DNA from: Posidonia oceanica
Taxonomy: Eukaryota > Streptophyta > Magnoliopsida > Alismatales > Posidoniaceae
NCBI GenBank assembly: GCA_037176725.1
Contig: JAZBRS010000039.1
Coordinates: 27,068,001 to 27,132,000 of the forward strand
Length of the DNA: 64,000 nucleotides
Direction: 5' to 3'
Shown here: positions 20,991 to 33,119 of the stretch, one piece after another
How the letters are laid out: the number at the start of each line of letters is the position of its first letter
Position numbering within the stretch: the first letter of the stretch is position 1
The notes under the pieces: generated by a model
What the model was told of the DNA's origin: nothing
Databases searched by the model: none
The model's input: the letters and a program-made list of their open reading frames with translations, nothing else
Translations under genes and position numbers: made by a program

Positions 20991-23900
20991 ACCTCGGCAA
21001 AACCATGCGGATGTAAATGCAAGAAAAGAGGAAACAAGGAGAGTGAAAGGAGAGGCAAACGGTATGTGTGTGAGAACAAATACTATTTGAGGGCCACACA
21101 GAGTAGGTGTGAAGACCTACACTGGGGAGAACAAGCAAGCGGAGGGATTACCACTGCTTTGTGACTGTTTCCCACTAAACCGCTCCACGATGTGTTTCGC
21201 ACGCTGTCCAAAGCTCGCGGTGCGATCGGATCGTGGAAAAGGGGGAAGAAAGTCGCATTAAGTGGTGAATCCAGGGAAAACACAACACAAAACCCTTGGG
21301 GAAACACGAAACGGGGATTGGAGTTGATAGACAAGAAGAGGAGGCCCTATTCTACATGCTCAAAGAGACAGAAAGCGGAAAACAAGGCAAACAATGCAAA
21401 TGGCATGCAAATGAATGCAATGCAGGGGTTCAGGAGGACATACCTGGAAATCCTGGGGCCTGATCTGAAGTCTGCTGGGTCCATGCTGAAGAGCGCTTCG
21501 CCGTGGTCATCTGGGTAGCTTATTTGAGAAGATCCAACGGCCGGATTGGAAGATATCGCAGCTTCAAGGCAGGAGGGCCAGAACAGGGAAGAAGAACAGA
21601 TCTAAGTGTTCAGGAGACGCTAGGGGTGTGCAAATGGGTACTCCCAGGTGAATGGGAGCTAAGGGAACTTTGGTGTGTGCAAAGGGATGCTAAATGCAAG
21701 ACTAAATGAATGCAAATGCATGCAAGAAGCAAGAAAAGACAAGAAGGGAATTTTTAGAAAAAAGGAGTTCAAATACCATTTTTGAAAAGAGGAGGGGTTT
21801 AAGTGCAAATTTTTGAAAAGGATGGGGCTTACAGACAGGGGTTTTGAAAACAGGAGGAGACAGAAGGCAACTTTGCAAAGGATGGGATTAAAGATGCAAG
21901 TTTGAAAAAAAGAGTATGCATTAGAAGAAGTTTTGAAAGCAAATGGCAAGCAAAATGCAATTTTGAAAAACTCTGAGGTCTAAAATGTAATTTTTTCAGA
22001 AAACAGGATTCTGGGGAGTCTGGGAATGCAAGTGGAGGGCCTACATGCAATTTTGCAAACATGGGAGCTAAAATGCAATTTTAAGGGCAAAACAGGCATT
22101 TTATATGATTTTATAATGATGCAAAGGACCTATGTGTCATTTTGAAATCATGCAAGGTCAAAAATGCAATTTAGTATGCAAAATATGCTCCAAAATCATG
22201 GTCTGTGGACTGATATGCAATTTTTAAAAGATGTAGGGGGAAAAATGCAATTTAATAAGCTAAAATGCATGCAGAAAGGCTACTGTGCATTTAAATGGAT
22301 CTGTATGCAAAAATGAGAAAGCAGAAGGCAAAATATGCAACGCATCAACCAAAAATTAAAATCAGAACGTAAGTTACTACAGTGCATGGGATTTAAATGC
22401 AAAAACAGTAAAGCATAGGGATACAGAATGCAATATGATATGGCAAACTTGATGCATTTAAATTAAATGATCTACTGCAGGACCAGGATGCAATAATGGA
22501 AAATAGAAGGGCTAAAGCACAAATATTTATAACTAAACAGCACAATAAAAGGACTGGAATATAAATAAAGAAAAACAGAAACATTTAATGCAATTTAGCA
22601 TGATTTTAATTCAAAAATGCAGCAGATTAAATGAAATAAGGACTGAAACGCAAAATAATGAAAACTTAGACCAAACATGCAATATTTACTAGCAAACCAT
22701 ACAAACGGAAAAATAAATGAACAGTAAACGGCCGACGGCCGTGGGCACTGTAGCAGCAAGCTGCCAGCGCCCGCAACCGCCGGCACAGGGGTGCTGGAGA
22801 CGTGCTGTCCGGCGGGGGAGGTGCTCCCGGTGCTGACGGAGATCGGGCGGCGATCGGCGGAGGACGACGCGGCCTGGAACGGACTGGAACGGTCGCCGGA
22901 GCACTGCAGAGCTTCAGGAGCTTCGTCCCGACGATCGACGCAGCGACGCCGCGTTCTGAGGGCCGGAGAAGCTTCCTGAGGTTCGTGCGGTCCTGTGGCA
23001 ACCTCCAGAGTCGCGTTCCGCTGGCCGGAGCGACGCGACGACCGGAGAAGTCCGCCGGAGAAGACGACCTGACCGGAGCTGGCATCGGAGCAGGAGGGCC
23101 GAAAGCTTATTTCTAAAAGGCAGAGAAGCAGCAGAGGGGGAAGAGGAGGCTAAGGGAGGTGGAACCTACCTTTTTCCGCGTCTGAGGTGTCCTCCCGACG
23201 TCAGTGGTTCCAGAACTGGTCGACGGCGTTCGTCCGGTCGCTGCAGTAGTCGTCAGCTGCTCGCGAAGGCTGGAGCGGCTTCAGGACGTTCTTCCGGTGC
23301 TTCCCAATCGGTTGGACAGAAGCTTCGGAGCTCAGCTGAAGATCTGAAACTTTTGGGTTCACAGGTGGCCGCCAGAGGTCGGGGGGACTGTTCGCTGCTC
23401 CTCGGATTGGATGGAGCCTTCCGAAGGATTGCTGGAGGTCCGGCGAGGCTTTCTGGATAGTTGGCTTGCAGTTCCGGAGAGTGTGGAGAGGATTTGGAAG
23501 ATGGCCGATCTTCTGGTCTGTAGGTGACACAGGTGTTTGCGGTGAAGCTTTCAGTCTGCGGTAGGGGAGAGGGCTGAAGGTTAAGTGTTTCTGGAAGGTG
23601 GAGGTTTGGTGATTATCTGGGAGGAATCTGGGATGAAGTAGTGGGCTGTGGTGAAGGCAATTGCGGAGTGCGTTGTGTTGGGTTTACAGGTGGACTGTCG
23701 GGTGATCTGGGGTGGATTCAGTGATGGAAAGGCAGTGAAATGGTGAAGGAAGATGGCTAGGTAGCTGGGTGAGTTTGGGGGATTGATTGGGAGAAGAATT
23801 GGGACTTGGACGGGGTTTGGTTTACTGGGAAAAGAAGAGGATGATCTGGTGGATTTTGAGGAGGAAAATGGAGAAGGTCTGGGTGTGGGAATGCTCTGGA

Positions 23901-26066
23901 ATGGTGGCTTCTCTCCGGGATGCCAAGGACTCCCTTAGACACTCTCTTAGGCTCTTCTCTCTGGGAATTGAAGGATGCAGAGGAGGAAAAAGGAGGTCGT
24001 TTCAGGTGGGGAGAATGCTGTGGAATTGCTCTCTCAGGTTGCTCCCTCTCTCCGGATGACAAAAAGCTGTCTGAAGGAGGAAGAGGGAGGTCGGGTTTTG
24101 TTCGAGCTGGAGCACTCGAATGCCATGCAGGAGGCTGGCTTGGGAAGGTGGGTTTGCAGGAGATTGGCAGCAAGTCTGGCCAGAAGTTGGCAGCTGTGGC
24201 AAAGAGGAATAGGCCGGCGAGAGGTCGGGCTAGGGGGCTGTAAACGCCGAAAGCTAGAGCGAAGGCAGAGGAAGTGTGCTGCAACGAGCGGCCGGCTGTG
24301 AGAGGGTGTGTCTGCAGAGGAAGCGTGCTGGGATTCGAAAATCAGAGAGGGAAGGAGAGGAGAAGGAGGAAGCAAGGTGCTGCTGTGGAAGAAAGAAAGA
24401 AAGAAAGAAAGAAAAGAAAGAAGGGAGGAGGGAGTAGGGGCGTGATGGGCCGGAAAAAAAAGGAAAAGAAAAACAAAGAAGAAGGAGAGAAACGGGCTGA
24501 TGGGCCCAGCAAGGAAAAAGGAAAGAAAAATGAGAAGGAAGAAAGAGAGGGGAAAGTGAGGAAATAAAATTAGGAAAAAATAAATTAAAAATAACTAAAA
24601 ATACTAGAAAGGTTGTGTTGTGAGTTAGGATTTTAATTAGATTTTTGATGACTGTTTTTAGGCTAATTAGTGTGTTTTGGGCTTGATTAGGGTTTTAGGG
24701 TTTTGTTTTGTTCTTAATTTGTTTTCCATTTGATTAAGTGTTTGTTAAATCTTTAAATTGTTTTGTTAATTGTGTTTTTCTTGTTAAGTATTTTAGGATG
24801 TTAATTAGGATTTTTAGGATTTATTTTTAGGTTAATTAGGATGGGTTTTGGGCTTTTAGTTTTAGTCTTTTAGGTTTTTTTCTTTCTTAAGTCTTTTGAA
24901 TTAGGTTTTGATTTTTATTTGTTGATTTTTCTTGATGTATTTTAATTGGGTTTCTCTGGTTTGATGGAGTGTTTTTAAGTCTTTTTAATGTGTTTTTCAT
25001 TTTCTTTTTAATTAAGTTCTTAGGTTGTTTTTTCTCAGGTTTGCTAAGTTAGGCTTTTTTCTTTCATTAATTACTTATCTTAGTGTTTTAATTGTTTTAC
25101 TTCTTTCTAGGGTTTGTTTTTTTAATTCTTTTGATAGGGTTTTCACTTTTGGTGGGTGTTGATTTTATTTTAGTTTTTTCCTTGATTTTTCAGTATTTTC
25201 TTTTAGTTTGTTTTGCATTTTTTAGTTTGCATGTTTGATTTTCTTTTTAGCTTGATTTAGTTAAGTTTAGGTTTTTAATTGTTTGTTTAATGTTTTTAAT
25301 TACTTTTCTTGGAGTTCTGGTTTGTTTCTTTTACGTTTTAGATTTTTACAGATTTTTAGGGGGTTTTATGGATTTTAGTAGAGGGAAGAAAAAGGAAAAG
25401 AGAAGGAGGAAGAAAATGGAAGAAGGGAGAAATAAAAGGGAAAGAGATGAGTTGGAGGAAAATGATTTTTTAAAATTCAGGGAAAAAGCTAAAAATAAAG
25501 TAAAAATAGGAATAAGATAGAGAAGGGATAGAAGCACAAAGAGGGCCCACAGCCAGGCAGGAAAAAGGGCAAGAAGGGGATGAAAAGAGAGATGATAATC
25601 GGGAGAGAGAGAGGAGAGAGAAAATGATAATCCTAGAGAGAGAAAACGATAATTTGGCCAAAAGGGAGGCTTAGGAGTCTTGGAATGGGATGAAAGTTGG
25701 AGAGTGGGTAGTCTAGGGTTTGAGGAGCTGGCTCTGAAGTTTTGGTTTGATTCCAAGGAGGTTTTGGAGGGGTTTTAAGGTGTAGAAAAAAGGGAGTTTT
25801 ACCTAGGTTTTCTAGGGTTTTTGGGAATGGTCTTGGGTTGGAAATTTCTAAGTTCTTGGGTAGGTCTGTTAAGTAGGTGTTGATAGGTTTTCTTATGGAT
25901 TTTGGTCAGGTTTTGAGCTTAGGAAGAGGGGTAAAGGCTTAGGTCAAGTTTGGCTGGTTTTGAAGGGTAAAGAAGAGGGTTAGGGTTTGGTTTGGTTTGG
26001 GTTTGAGCCCAGCAATCACCAGGAGGGTCCCAAATGGTCCAAGCCTGCCAATATGGGGTGTCAACA

Positions 26067-28272
26067 CCGTGCCTTCTGGATTGGGATGCTCTGGGAGGGG
26101 CTGGCGGACAATGCTAGGATGAGGGGGTGCTAATGCTGATGCAGGGGCTAATGCTGATGGAGGAACAGAAGAAGGTGCCTCGTGCATGTGGATCGAGATC
26201 GTTCTCGACTCGATCAGATTCTGGATGGCCTCCCGCAGAGTGAGGCAACTGTTCATCGAGTGCCTAGGGACTTGATGAAAGTCGCAAAAAAGGTGTGCTT
26301 TATGCCAATGCGGAAGTGGATTTGGCAAAGGGTGCGTCTCGGGAAACCTCAGAAATGTCGCGACCTTGGGGAGGACGGCGGTTAATGGCTCCACCAGTGG
26401 GGTGAATTGACGTCGTGGTCGCCTTGGCCCCTGGGGCTGCACTTGCTAGACAGGTGCGGCAGGATACACCAATTGGGTGGTGGTGGTGATTTGTGGTGTG
26501 GGAGGTGCTCTAGGTGCTGGTGCATAAATTAGTTGATGTGGGGGAGGCCGAACCGCAAGCTGAACAGGCACAAGCATGGGGTCGACGTAGGCAACAGCAG
26601 GCTTCAGTGAGTCCTTCTTGGGCCGGCTGCTGGTACCACTACTGTTGCTGCTGGTGTTGCTACTGGCATTGTTGCTATTGCTGCTGGCAGTGGCCTGCTT
26701 GGCAAATGCAGAGAGCGCTGGGAAGTTGCCACTCTGTAGCGAACTCTCCACGCAGGTGCTAGCCCGGATCAGTGCAGAAAAGGTTATGACAGGTTGAATG
26801 CTGAGCAGAGCCCCAACAGCGGGCTGTGCACCCCCGATCACAATCTCGAGGGACTCCTCATCAGAGGGTCCGTCTCGAACCTGCGAAGCGAGTGCACGCC
26901 AACGGCCGACATACTCCCCGAACGGCTCACCGGGGTTCTGCTTTAATGCGACCAGGTCCACGCGCTTAGGGACTAGGTCCAAGTTGAAGGAATATTGTCC
27001 CAGGAATGCTTGGCTGAGGTCATTCCACGTCTTAACGCTGGCTATATCAAGTGAGGTGAACCACTTGAGCGCAGGGCCACTTAGACTTTTCTGGAACAAA
27101 CGGATTAGCAACCTCTCGTTAGCCTGGAGCTGAGCGAGATCTCTACAGTACGCCTTCAGATGTGCAATTGGGCAGCCTCTACCATTGTATTTTTCAAATA
27201 CTGGGATGCGGAACTTCAGGGGGAGTACCGCCTCTGGGAAGTAATAGAGATCCCAGAACTAGTAAGACTGGTGGTCAGTACCCTGCACTTGTCGAAGTGC
27301 TTTCTCTAGTACGGCAAAGCTGTCGTCGTTAGAGTCTAGAGCTGCTGCCAAAGGAGGTGGTACAGCAGGGGCAGGGGCCACATACGCCGCATAAGATGCA
27401 CCAAGGTGCTCCTCTAGGTCGACCATCACCTCGCCTGGTGGAGCGACGGGATGGGCGGCGTATCCGTGCGGGTGTGTTGTGTGTGCAGGTATGTATGCTG
27501 GGGTGGGGTATTGCTGATGCAGGGGGTATGTATAACTAGCATGCTGAGTAGTAGGTGATGTCGAGTGCTGGAGCGTCAGCTGCTGCACCGGCACGGTGCC
27601 AGGCTACGGGCCAGAGGAATGCTGTGCTCCGATTAGTCCCACGGACTGACCACTAGGTGCCAGAGGAGGATGCTGTGCTTGGTGTTGTGCATATGCAGGA
27701 GGCGGAAGCTGGGCCCCCATCGCCTGAGCAGTGAGTAGCTGAGGCGGTGGTCTAGGCGGGGGAGCAGAGGGGAATGCCTGCTACGTGAGAGCAGGTAGCA
27801 GCGGAGCCTCAGGAGCAGCAGGAACGAATGAAGGGCGGACAGATAGAGCCATACCTTGCAGTCTCTGGGCAGTCTCCATCAGCTGCTGATACTGCATCTC
27901 AGGGGACCCGTCAGTAGGTATGCTGAGTTGCAGGACTGGTGGGGGACCAAAATCAAGCGGTTGGGACGCAGATTGTCCAAGAGGCGGAGGTCCTAAGGTG
28001 TAATTCGCCGCAGTAGGGTGAGTGCCAAAAGTGACATCACCTTGGGGAGGAGGAGTCAATGGTGTCTCTGGAGCGTGGGCAGCGGTTACCAAGACGGTCT
28101 CGGCAACTGGGTCCGGCGGAGCCTGCCATTGCCCCACAGTGTAAGAGGGAGGCAACTGTACCAGAGAAGGAGACGCTGGCATAGAAGGAGTCAATGTGGG
28201 AACCGAAGGGACCGAAAGAGGGGCCACCTCTAGGGCAACAGGGACCTAGGAGTCACCAACAAACTGGGCCAT
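26067..28272 (-). pseudogene. gag of element 2, broken and truncated
   Basis: Homologous to gag of element 1. It starts MAQFVGDS at 28272 and meets a stop almost at once (tag at about 28246). Open pieces are 28227-27781, 27594-27259, 27111-26446 and 26442-26067. The Gag core is clear (SLSGPALKWFTSLDIASVKTW is split by no frameshift; EPFGEYVGRWRALASQVRDG near 26900). The zinc knuckle (FCDFHQVPRHSMNSC) has Gln where element 1 has a stop. All interruptions seen are in-frame stops. The frame is cut off by element 1 before the protease. Confidence 0.87.
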
Positions 28273-29416
28273 CGTTGACCGAGAACGGGTGATCACAGGG
28301 CTATGAGGGGGGGCAAGAAGGCAAATCCTAGGAGGAGCTATGTTCGCTAAAGCGAAGTAGCTCAGAAGGGGGGATGATTAGAAGCAGGGGTCGCAGCAGG
28401 GGCGTCAGTAAAAGAAGGCACTCAAGCTCCAGCTAAGGAACTCGCTGACAGACCTCTACGCGAAAAGCGAACAAAATCAAGGAATTAGAACCCGAAAGTA
28501 AAAGCAAATGTGTTAGTGTATGATATGAATGCAGATGTATGCTTTCTAGCATGCTCTCCCTCACCAATCTAGGGTGTCCTAGCAGGCTGTCTACTTCGGA
28601 CGCTCAGGGGTGTACGGGTCGCCGGAAAAAGCAGGTCCCACGTCTTAAACCCGGCCCAAAGCTCAGGTGGTGACGTAGTGGTGCGTAGGTGGCCTTGACC
28701 CTGCCAGAAGCATGGGTGGTACCCTCTACTAACACCAACGCGGCCCCCTGACAAGGGGGACAGACCGATCTACTTACGCCACGCCAAAGCGCTAGGGGTA
28801 AGAGACCGGGACTATCCTTCTCAGACTATAGGTGGACTTAGATGAGAAGAATGCATGCCCTATATGATGCTTTATGCAAATGCTTCGTGTTTTATCTTAC
28901 GTATTTTATTAACTCAAGGGGGTGCAGGTGAGTTTGCAATCTCTAGTTGCTCCTAGAAGTTCTTTTTACTTGCTGTTTTTAATTAGCCATGGGGGAAGCA
29001 ATCAGTCTCTAATTGTCCGTAGGCTTAATGTAAAAGGGGAAGAAAATCACCCAATTATGGCAAGCAGACAACACACATCATTGCAAAAGGCATGGCCATG
29101 GCATGTGTATGTGCGTGAGCATGGTAGTGAAAGAAAAACACTTATCATAGCAAAAAGCAGGTATGCATAGCATGTGCAGGTGCAGTGGCATTGCATTGGT
29201 GTAAAAGGAAGCATTCATCACTCAAAAGGCATGCATGGTGTGCCAAGCAAGTATTTAGACATGTGATGCAAGCAAATGGAGCAGCGCAGGCAATCATGGC
29301 ATAAAGCAGGTAAATAAACAAGCAAGCAGGTAAGCAGGTAAGGCAGGCGAAAGCAAAAGGCAAGCAAAACACCAAAGCAAGAGGCGAGAAGGCCAAGGCG
29401 AAAGCTGGAGTACTGC
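28273..29416 (-). other. Leader (5' UTR) of element 2
   Basis: Non-coding and conserved with the other leaders: ggtggacttagatgagaag near 28832, the GTTGGTGTTAGTAGAGGGTA block near 28735 (minus strand) and ctagttgctcctagaag near 28943. No ORF supported. Confidence 0.78.
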
Positions 29417-29434
29417 TCCCCAGCGGAGTCGCCA
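29417..29434 (-). other. Primer binding site, tRNA-Arg type, element 2
   Basis: The minus strand reads tggcgactccgctgggga, identical to the PBS of element 7, with a 1-nt spacer to the LTR end at 29436. Confidence 0.9.
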
Positions 29435-29435
29435 C

Positions 29436-32400
29436 TGTAGTAATCTTGAATTCTGATCGTCCATGCACGTTACCAAAGCTTGTGTGCACCGATCGAAATA
29501 GGCTCACTATGTGCGGCTTGATCCGAGGGAAGAACTTGACTCGGAAACATTGGCAAAAGAAAAGAAATGATAAGACAATTCAGAGTCGCCACCGGGTCTA
29601 TTGAATTGGAAGACAAGGAAAACCAGAGGTTAAGCATGAAAAGGCATGCAAAACCAGATGCAAGGGGGGGCAAAGGGATGCAAGGCTAAGCTAAGCTATG
29701 CTATGCTACTATGCTATGCTATGCTATGCGATGACTCAGGCCTAGGATAAAGGAAAGGTCGATGCAAGCCAAGAGAAAGGGTAAGGACTCCTGTTACGCA
29801 CGGGGAAGGTGTTAGGCACACCGATACATCCAAGAGTCGGTCTTTCTTAGGCAATCTCACGTTAATGCAGGGAATTGCTAGCCTAATGCCTAAATACCAT
29901 ACATGCTTACCTACTATGCATTGGAAATAAACGTGCTATCTATGTGCTCAGCCACGCTGCTAGTGTTCCAAACTGGGCAGACCCTGGTTCGTGAGAACTC
30001 CTAAGTAGTAAGCATCACGGTCCTATATGCAGATGCAAGCGATAAGACAAAATGGCAAGGAAACCAAGTAATGGAAGCGACATACGAGTGATAAGCAAAG
30101 CAGGTACGGAAAATAGTGCGAAAATGCGAAAAATAATGCAAGGCATGGAAAACAATGCAAAAGGCAGAAAGCGATGCAAAGGGGCGTGGAAATCCATGCA
30201 AAGGAGCAAGAAAACAATACAAAATGCAGAAAACAGGGCAAAGCACGGAAAATGAGGCAAAGTGGGGTGCGAAATCAAAACAAATGGGTGGGCAACATGC
30301 ATTGGGCTTGCAGCAAGCCAAAGAAGCGAAAAAGTGTAGAAAACAGCGAGCGAAGCGAAATCGGTGCTTTAAAAACGTTGGATGCTAGCATTGCTGGCGT
30401 CCAACACCTGCTGGAGGCAGACAGCATGCAAATTTTAAAAAACAATGCATTCTAGCTATATGGATGCAATACAGATGCAAAAGTGCAACTAAATGGGTGC
30501 CTAACATGCAGATCTAACCTAATAGAAGATCAGAAGAGGAATTAGAGCAAGGAGTAGGCCAGAATCAAGGATTCAAGCTAGCAGGTTGTTCGACGCCTAT
30601 AGGCTGGGCGTCCAACGTTAGATACCAGAGTGGCTGGCGTCCAACAAGAACAGAAGACAGAGGAGAGAAGGGAGCAAACAAATGATAGATGAGAGTGGGG
30701 ATCACGCATTTGGGCCATTAGAGGTAAGCATGGGGCAAGCAAGCAAACATGGGGAGCATAAAATAAACATCCAGACCTTACCTATGCTAAGTGCCAGGCC
30801 AGAGGCACAACCAGGTCGTTGGACGCGAGCTAGGCCGGCGTCCAATGTTGGACGCCAGCTCCAGCAGTGTACAATGCCCTGGGAGGCACAACACACAAAG
30901 AAACATGCATAAACAAGCAAATAATCCACAGAAATTAAAGGACAGTTGCTACTGAGGCTAGACATGCATAGGAACACAGGAGGTAAGCAAACAAAGAGAT
31001 CAGAAAGGCATGCAAGCTTTAAACAAAAGAATGAGGAGCTAGGACGTTGGACGCTAGAACCAACAGCGTCCAACGTTGGACGCTGAAGGCTCTGGCATCC
31101 AATGACCCAGACCTACAGACTCACCTGTTCTAAAGGGGGAGCTCAGCTCTACCCCACCTATATGCATGCAAACACAATAAAGGCATATAAGAGCTTAACT
31201 GGAACATGCACAGCAAACATGGCAAACATTTAATCCAAGAAGACAAGATAAAAGGAAGCATGCATGAAAGAATAGGCTTCAAACTTGCAAAAAGGAATAA
31301 ATAGCTTAAAGAAATCCTAGCAAACCTAAGCATGGTTGCCATAGGGGCCAGGCATCTCTAAGCATGCATGGATCACAAAATAATATCAAGAATATGCAAG
31401 GTACAAGCATGGTAGCAAAGCAAAGCAAGCAGATATGTTGGACGCTAGGTGAACCAGCGTCCAACGTTGGACGCGGCTCACCCTAGCGTCCAACGCAGGC
31501 AGGAGACAGATAGAACATTAAGCATGCAAAAAGGATTCAAACAAGCATGGAATATGCTAAGAAGCATGGCATAACATCAAAGAGCATTAAAGGAAGCATA
31601 TAGCATATATTTGCAAAAAAAGCAAGCAAAGATAAAGCATGGAAAGTAGCAAAACCAGAGCAAAGCAAGGGGGGTGTTGGACCCCGGCCTATGCCGCGTC
31701 CAACACACTGGACTCTCTCTTGGATGTGAATCACGTCCAAAAGGAGTCAAATAAATTGCTAAGTTGCAAGGGAACGTAACACTATGCATGCAAGACTACA
31801 AGGGACAGAAAACTAACCGTTTCGCGGCCCGGAATGGCGGCTCCACCAAGCTTGCCGGAGTTGCAGGTGTGCTGCGGCAGCAAGTTCGGCGAGGTCGTCT
31901 GGGCTGCTCGGAGCACCAGAGAGGCTAGCAAAGCATCGAGGATGGAGAGGGGAGTCACTTCTACGCTCTGGAGGTGGCAATTCTCTTCCCAGCTCTGTGT
32001 GGTGACTGTGGCAAAGGGTGGAAGTCTCGGTTTTGTGCAAAGTGGGCATGGGTTCGCATGCTTGGTAGAGGTTTGCAGGCCGAATTTTGACAGATTCAGG
32101 TGCTGGCAGGTGTGGGTTAGTGTGTGAGGTCCATGTGGAATGTCAGAGGAGGGCATGGGCATTGGCAGGAGGCCGGCGAAGGCGAGGCGGTGGCTGACAC
32201 GGGCGGCGGAAGTCAGCCCTGTCAGAGAGAGGTTAGAGAGCTTGTTTTGGGCTGATATGGAGGAGATGGGTAGTTACTCAAGCTTGGAAGGTAGTGGATG
32301 GCGTGGAGCGAAGGAAGGGATGGGTAGTAAGTGCGGGGAGGTGTGGGAGTGGACGGCTGGTGAGCTGGAAGGGGCGGAGCAATCGCTGCTGCCCTCGAGT

Positions 32401-32570
32401 CGTTGGACGCCAGACCAGAGGGCATCCAACACACTCAGGTGGCATAAGCTGCAAATGGGCTTGGGCTTGGGCCTAGAAGATGGGTTAGAAAAGGGATGCC
32501 ATTCCAGAGTCCACACGAGCTTGCAAAAGAGAACAACCAACTTCCTGGCTGTCAGAATGGGGTGTCTACA
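29436..32570 (-). repeat. 5' LTR of element 2 (3135 bp, family B)
   Basis: On the minus strand it begins TGTAGACACCCCATTCTGACAG at 32570 and ends GATTACTACA at 29436. It contains the shared blocks near 29781 (GTAACAGGAGTCCTTACC) and 30021 (TGCATATAGG) and a degenerate version of the 30-bp repeat (about 30080-30300). It is marked by many TTGGACGC / GCGTCCAA inverted pairs. Its start is closely related to the truncated LTR of element 3. Confidence 0.9.
30377..32432. repeat. Dispersed GTTGGACGC...GCGTCCAAC hairpin motifs
   Basis: Inverted pairs occur at about 30377-30405, 30585-30644, 30817-30874, 31044-31111, 31437-31495, 31676-31713 and 32401-32430. Several are double (two hairpins back to back). 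Loops are mostly 10-20 bases and differ in sequence while the arms are kept. One more copy lies in the LTR of element 3 (40739-40768). Confidence 0.8.
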
Positions 32571-33119
32571 CAGGCGTGTAACCAAGACTTTGTTAATACA
32601 AGGATGTTTTGTGCCATTTGCTTATGTGTTTGGTTTGCTTTCCATAACATAATGCATGCATGGTCCCTCACAATCATATCTCCAGCATGCTACTTCTACT
32701 TTGCATGCCATGCTCCTCAGAACCATGAGGAGGGCGCCATCAGATCCTGACAGCTTGCAAGCTTAGAAGCAACTACCAACATTCTCAGTGCCTAAGGAAA
32801 GTACAGGAAGACCCTGCATCCCATTTGGGCGCAAGAATCTCTGCAGACCAACGCCGTCAAGACAAGCAAAGCCACCTAGCGCTCCCGGCCGGATCTCCAC
32901 CGAGCCGGTAGCCCTAACTACTCGTTTGACAAGCGCGTCAACTTTGTCTATTGCTTTTCGATGCCACGGGCACTTCGGCTGTCCCTTGGTATCATCCCTG
33001 ATACCAGGGGCATCTTTTTTTGCTGCCCCAAGGTATCACATCTCCAGCTGCATCTAAGCTGACATGCCTAACTATCGCAGGCCTATTCGTTTTCTTGCTC
33101 CGCCTTTGGATTTTGGTGC
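32571..33119 (+). other. 3' spacer of element 3
   Basis: No gene. 32830-32960 is homologous to the same region of element 1 (agaatctctgcagac, cgccgtcaag, actactcg). A CCTTGGTATCATCCC/GATACCAGGGG hairpin lies at 32983-33010, just before the array. Confidence 0.65.

Larger units (their letters stand above)
1..26066 (-). mobile_element. Element 1: Tat-lineage Ty3/gypsy LTR retrotransposon, family A, left end outside window
   Basis: The two ends are direct repeats: bases 1-4557 match 21517-26066 nearly base for base, and both stop at the same terminus (minus strand TGTTGACACCCC). Read on the minus strand the order is 5' LTR, tRNA-Arg PBS, leader, gag, protease, RT, two RNase H domains, integrase, an extra ORF, 3' UTR repeats, PPT and 3' LTR. 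RT followed by two RNase H domains is a known hallmark of the Tat lineage. The element sits in the gag of element 2, so it is younger than that copy. Several in-frame stops make it non-autonomous. About 1.5 kb of the 3' LTR should lie left of base 1, judging from the 6046 bp 5' LTR. No Ogre-type ORF1 is seen between PBS and gag. Confidence 0.93.
20021..26066 (-). repeat. 5' LTR of element 1 (6046 bp)
   Basis: On the minus strand it runs from TGTTGACACC at 26066 to GATTACTACA at 20021, with the usual TG...CA ends. Near its 3' end it carries the conserved blocks described separately (GTAACAGGAGTCCTTACC near 20319, a TGCATATAGGG box near 20591, a 30-bp repeat array near 20705). It is homologous along its length to the LTR of element 7. 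The five bases next to its outer end (ccgtg, 26067-26071) would be the target site copy; the partner lies outside the window. Confidence 0.94.
26067..32570 (-). mobile_element. Element 2: Tat-lineage LTR retrotransposon, family B, truncated by element 1
   Basis: Minus-strand order: 5' LTR (32570-29436), PBS, leader, and gag up to the point where element 1 starts at 26066. The gag reading frame ends abruptly within QPLPEHPNPEGT, where the parallel protein of element 1 continues, so the break is the insertion site. The remaining pol and the 3' LTR should lie left of the window. Its right border abuts the 3' region of element 3; the five flanking bases (caggc, 32571-32575) are its presumed target site copy. 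Confidence 0.88.

Noticed and set aside
20597..21016. Lys/Arg/Gln-rich frames in the LTR of element 1
   Set aside because: Same 30-bp repeat effect on the opposite strand.
30377..30644. MITE-like hairpins in the family B LTR
   Set aside because: Arms are only 9-10 bp, loops are very short and no target site duplications flank them.
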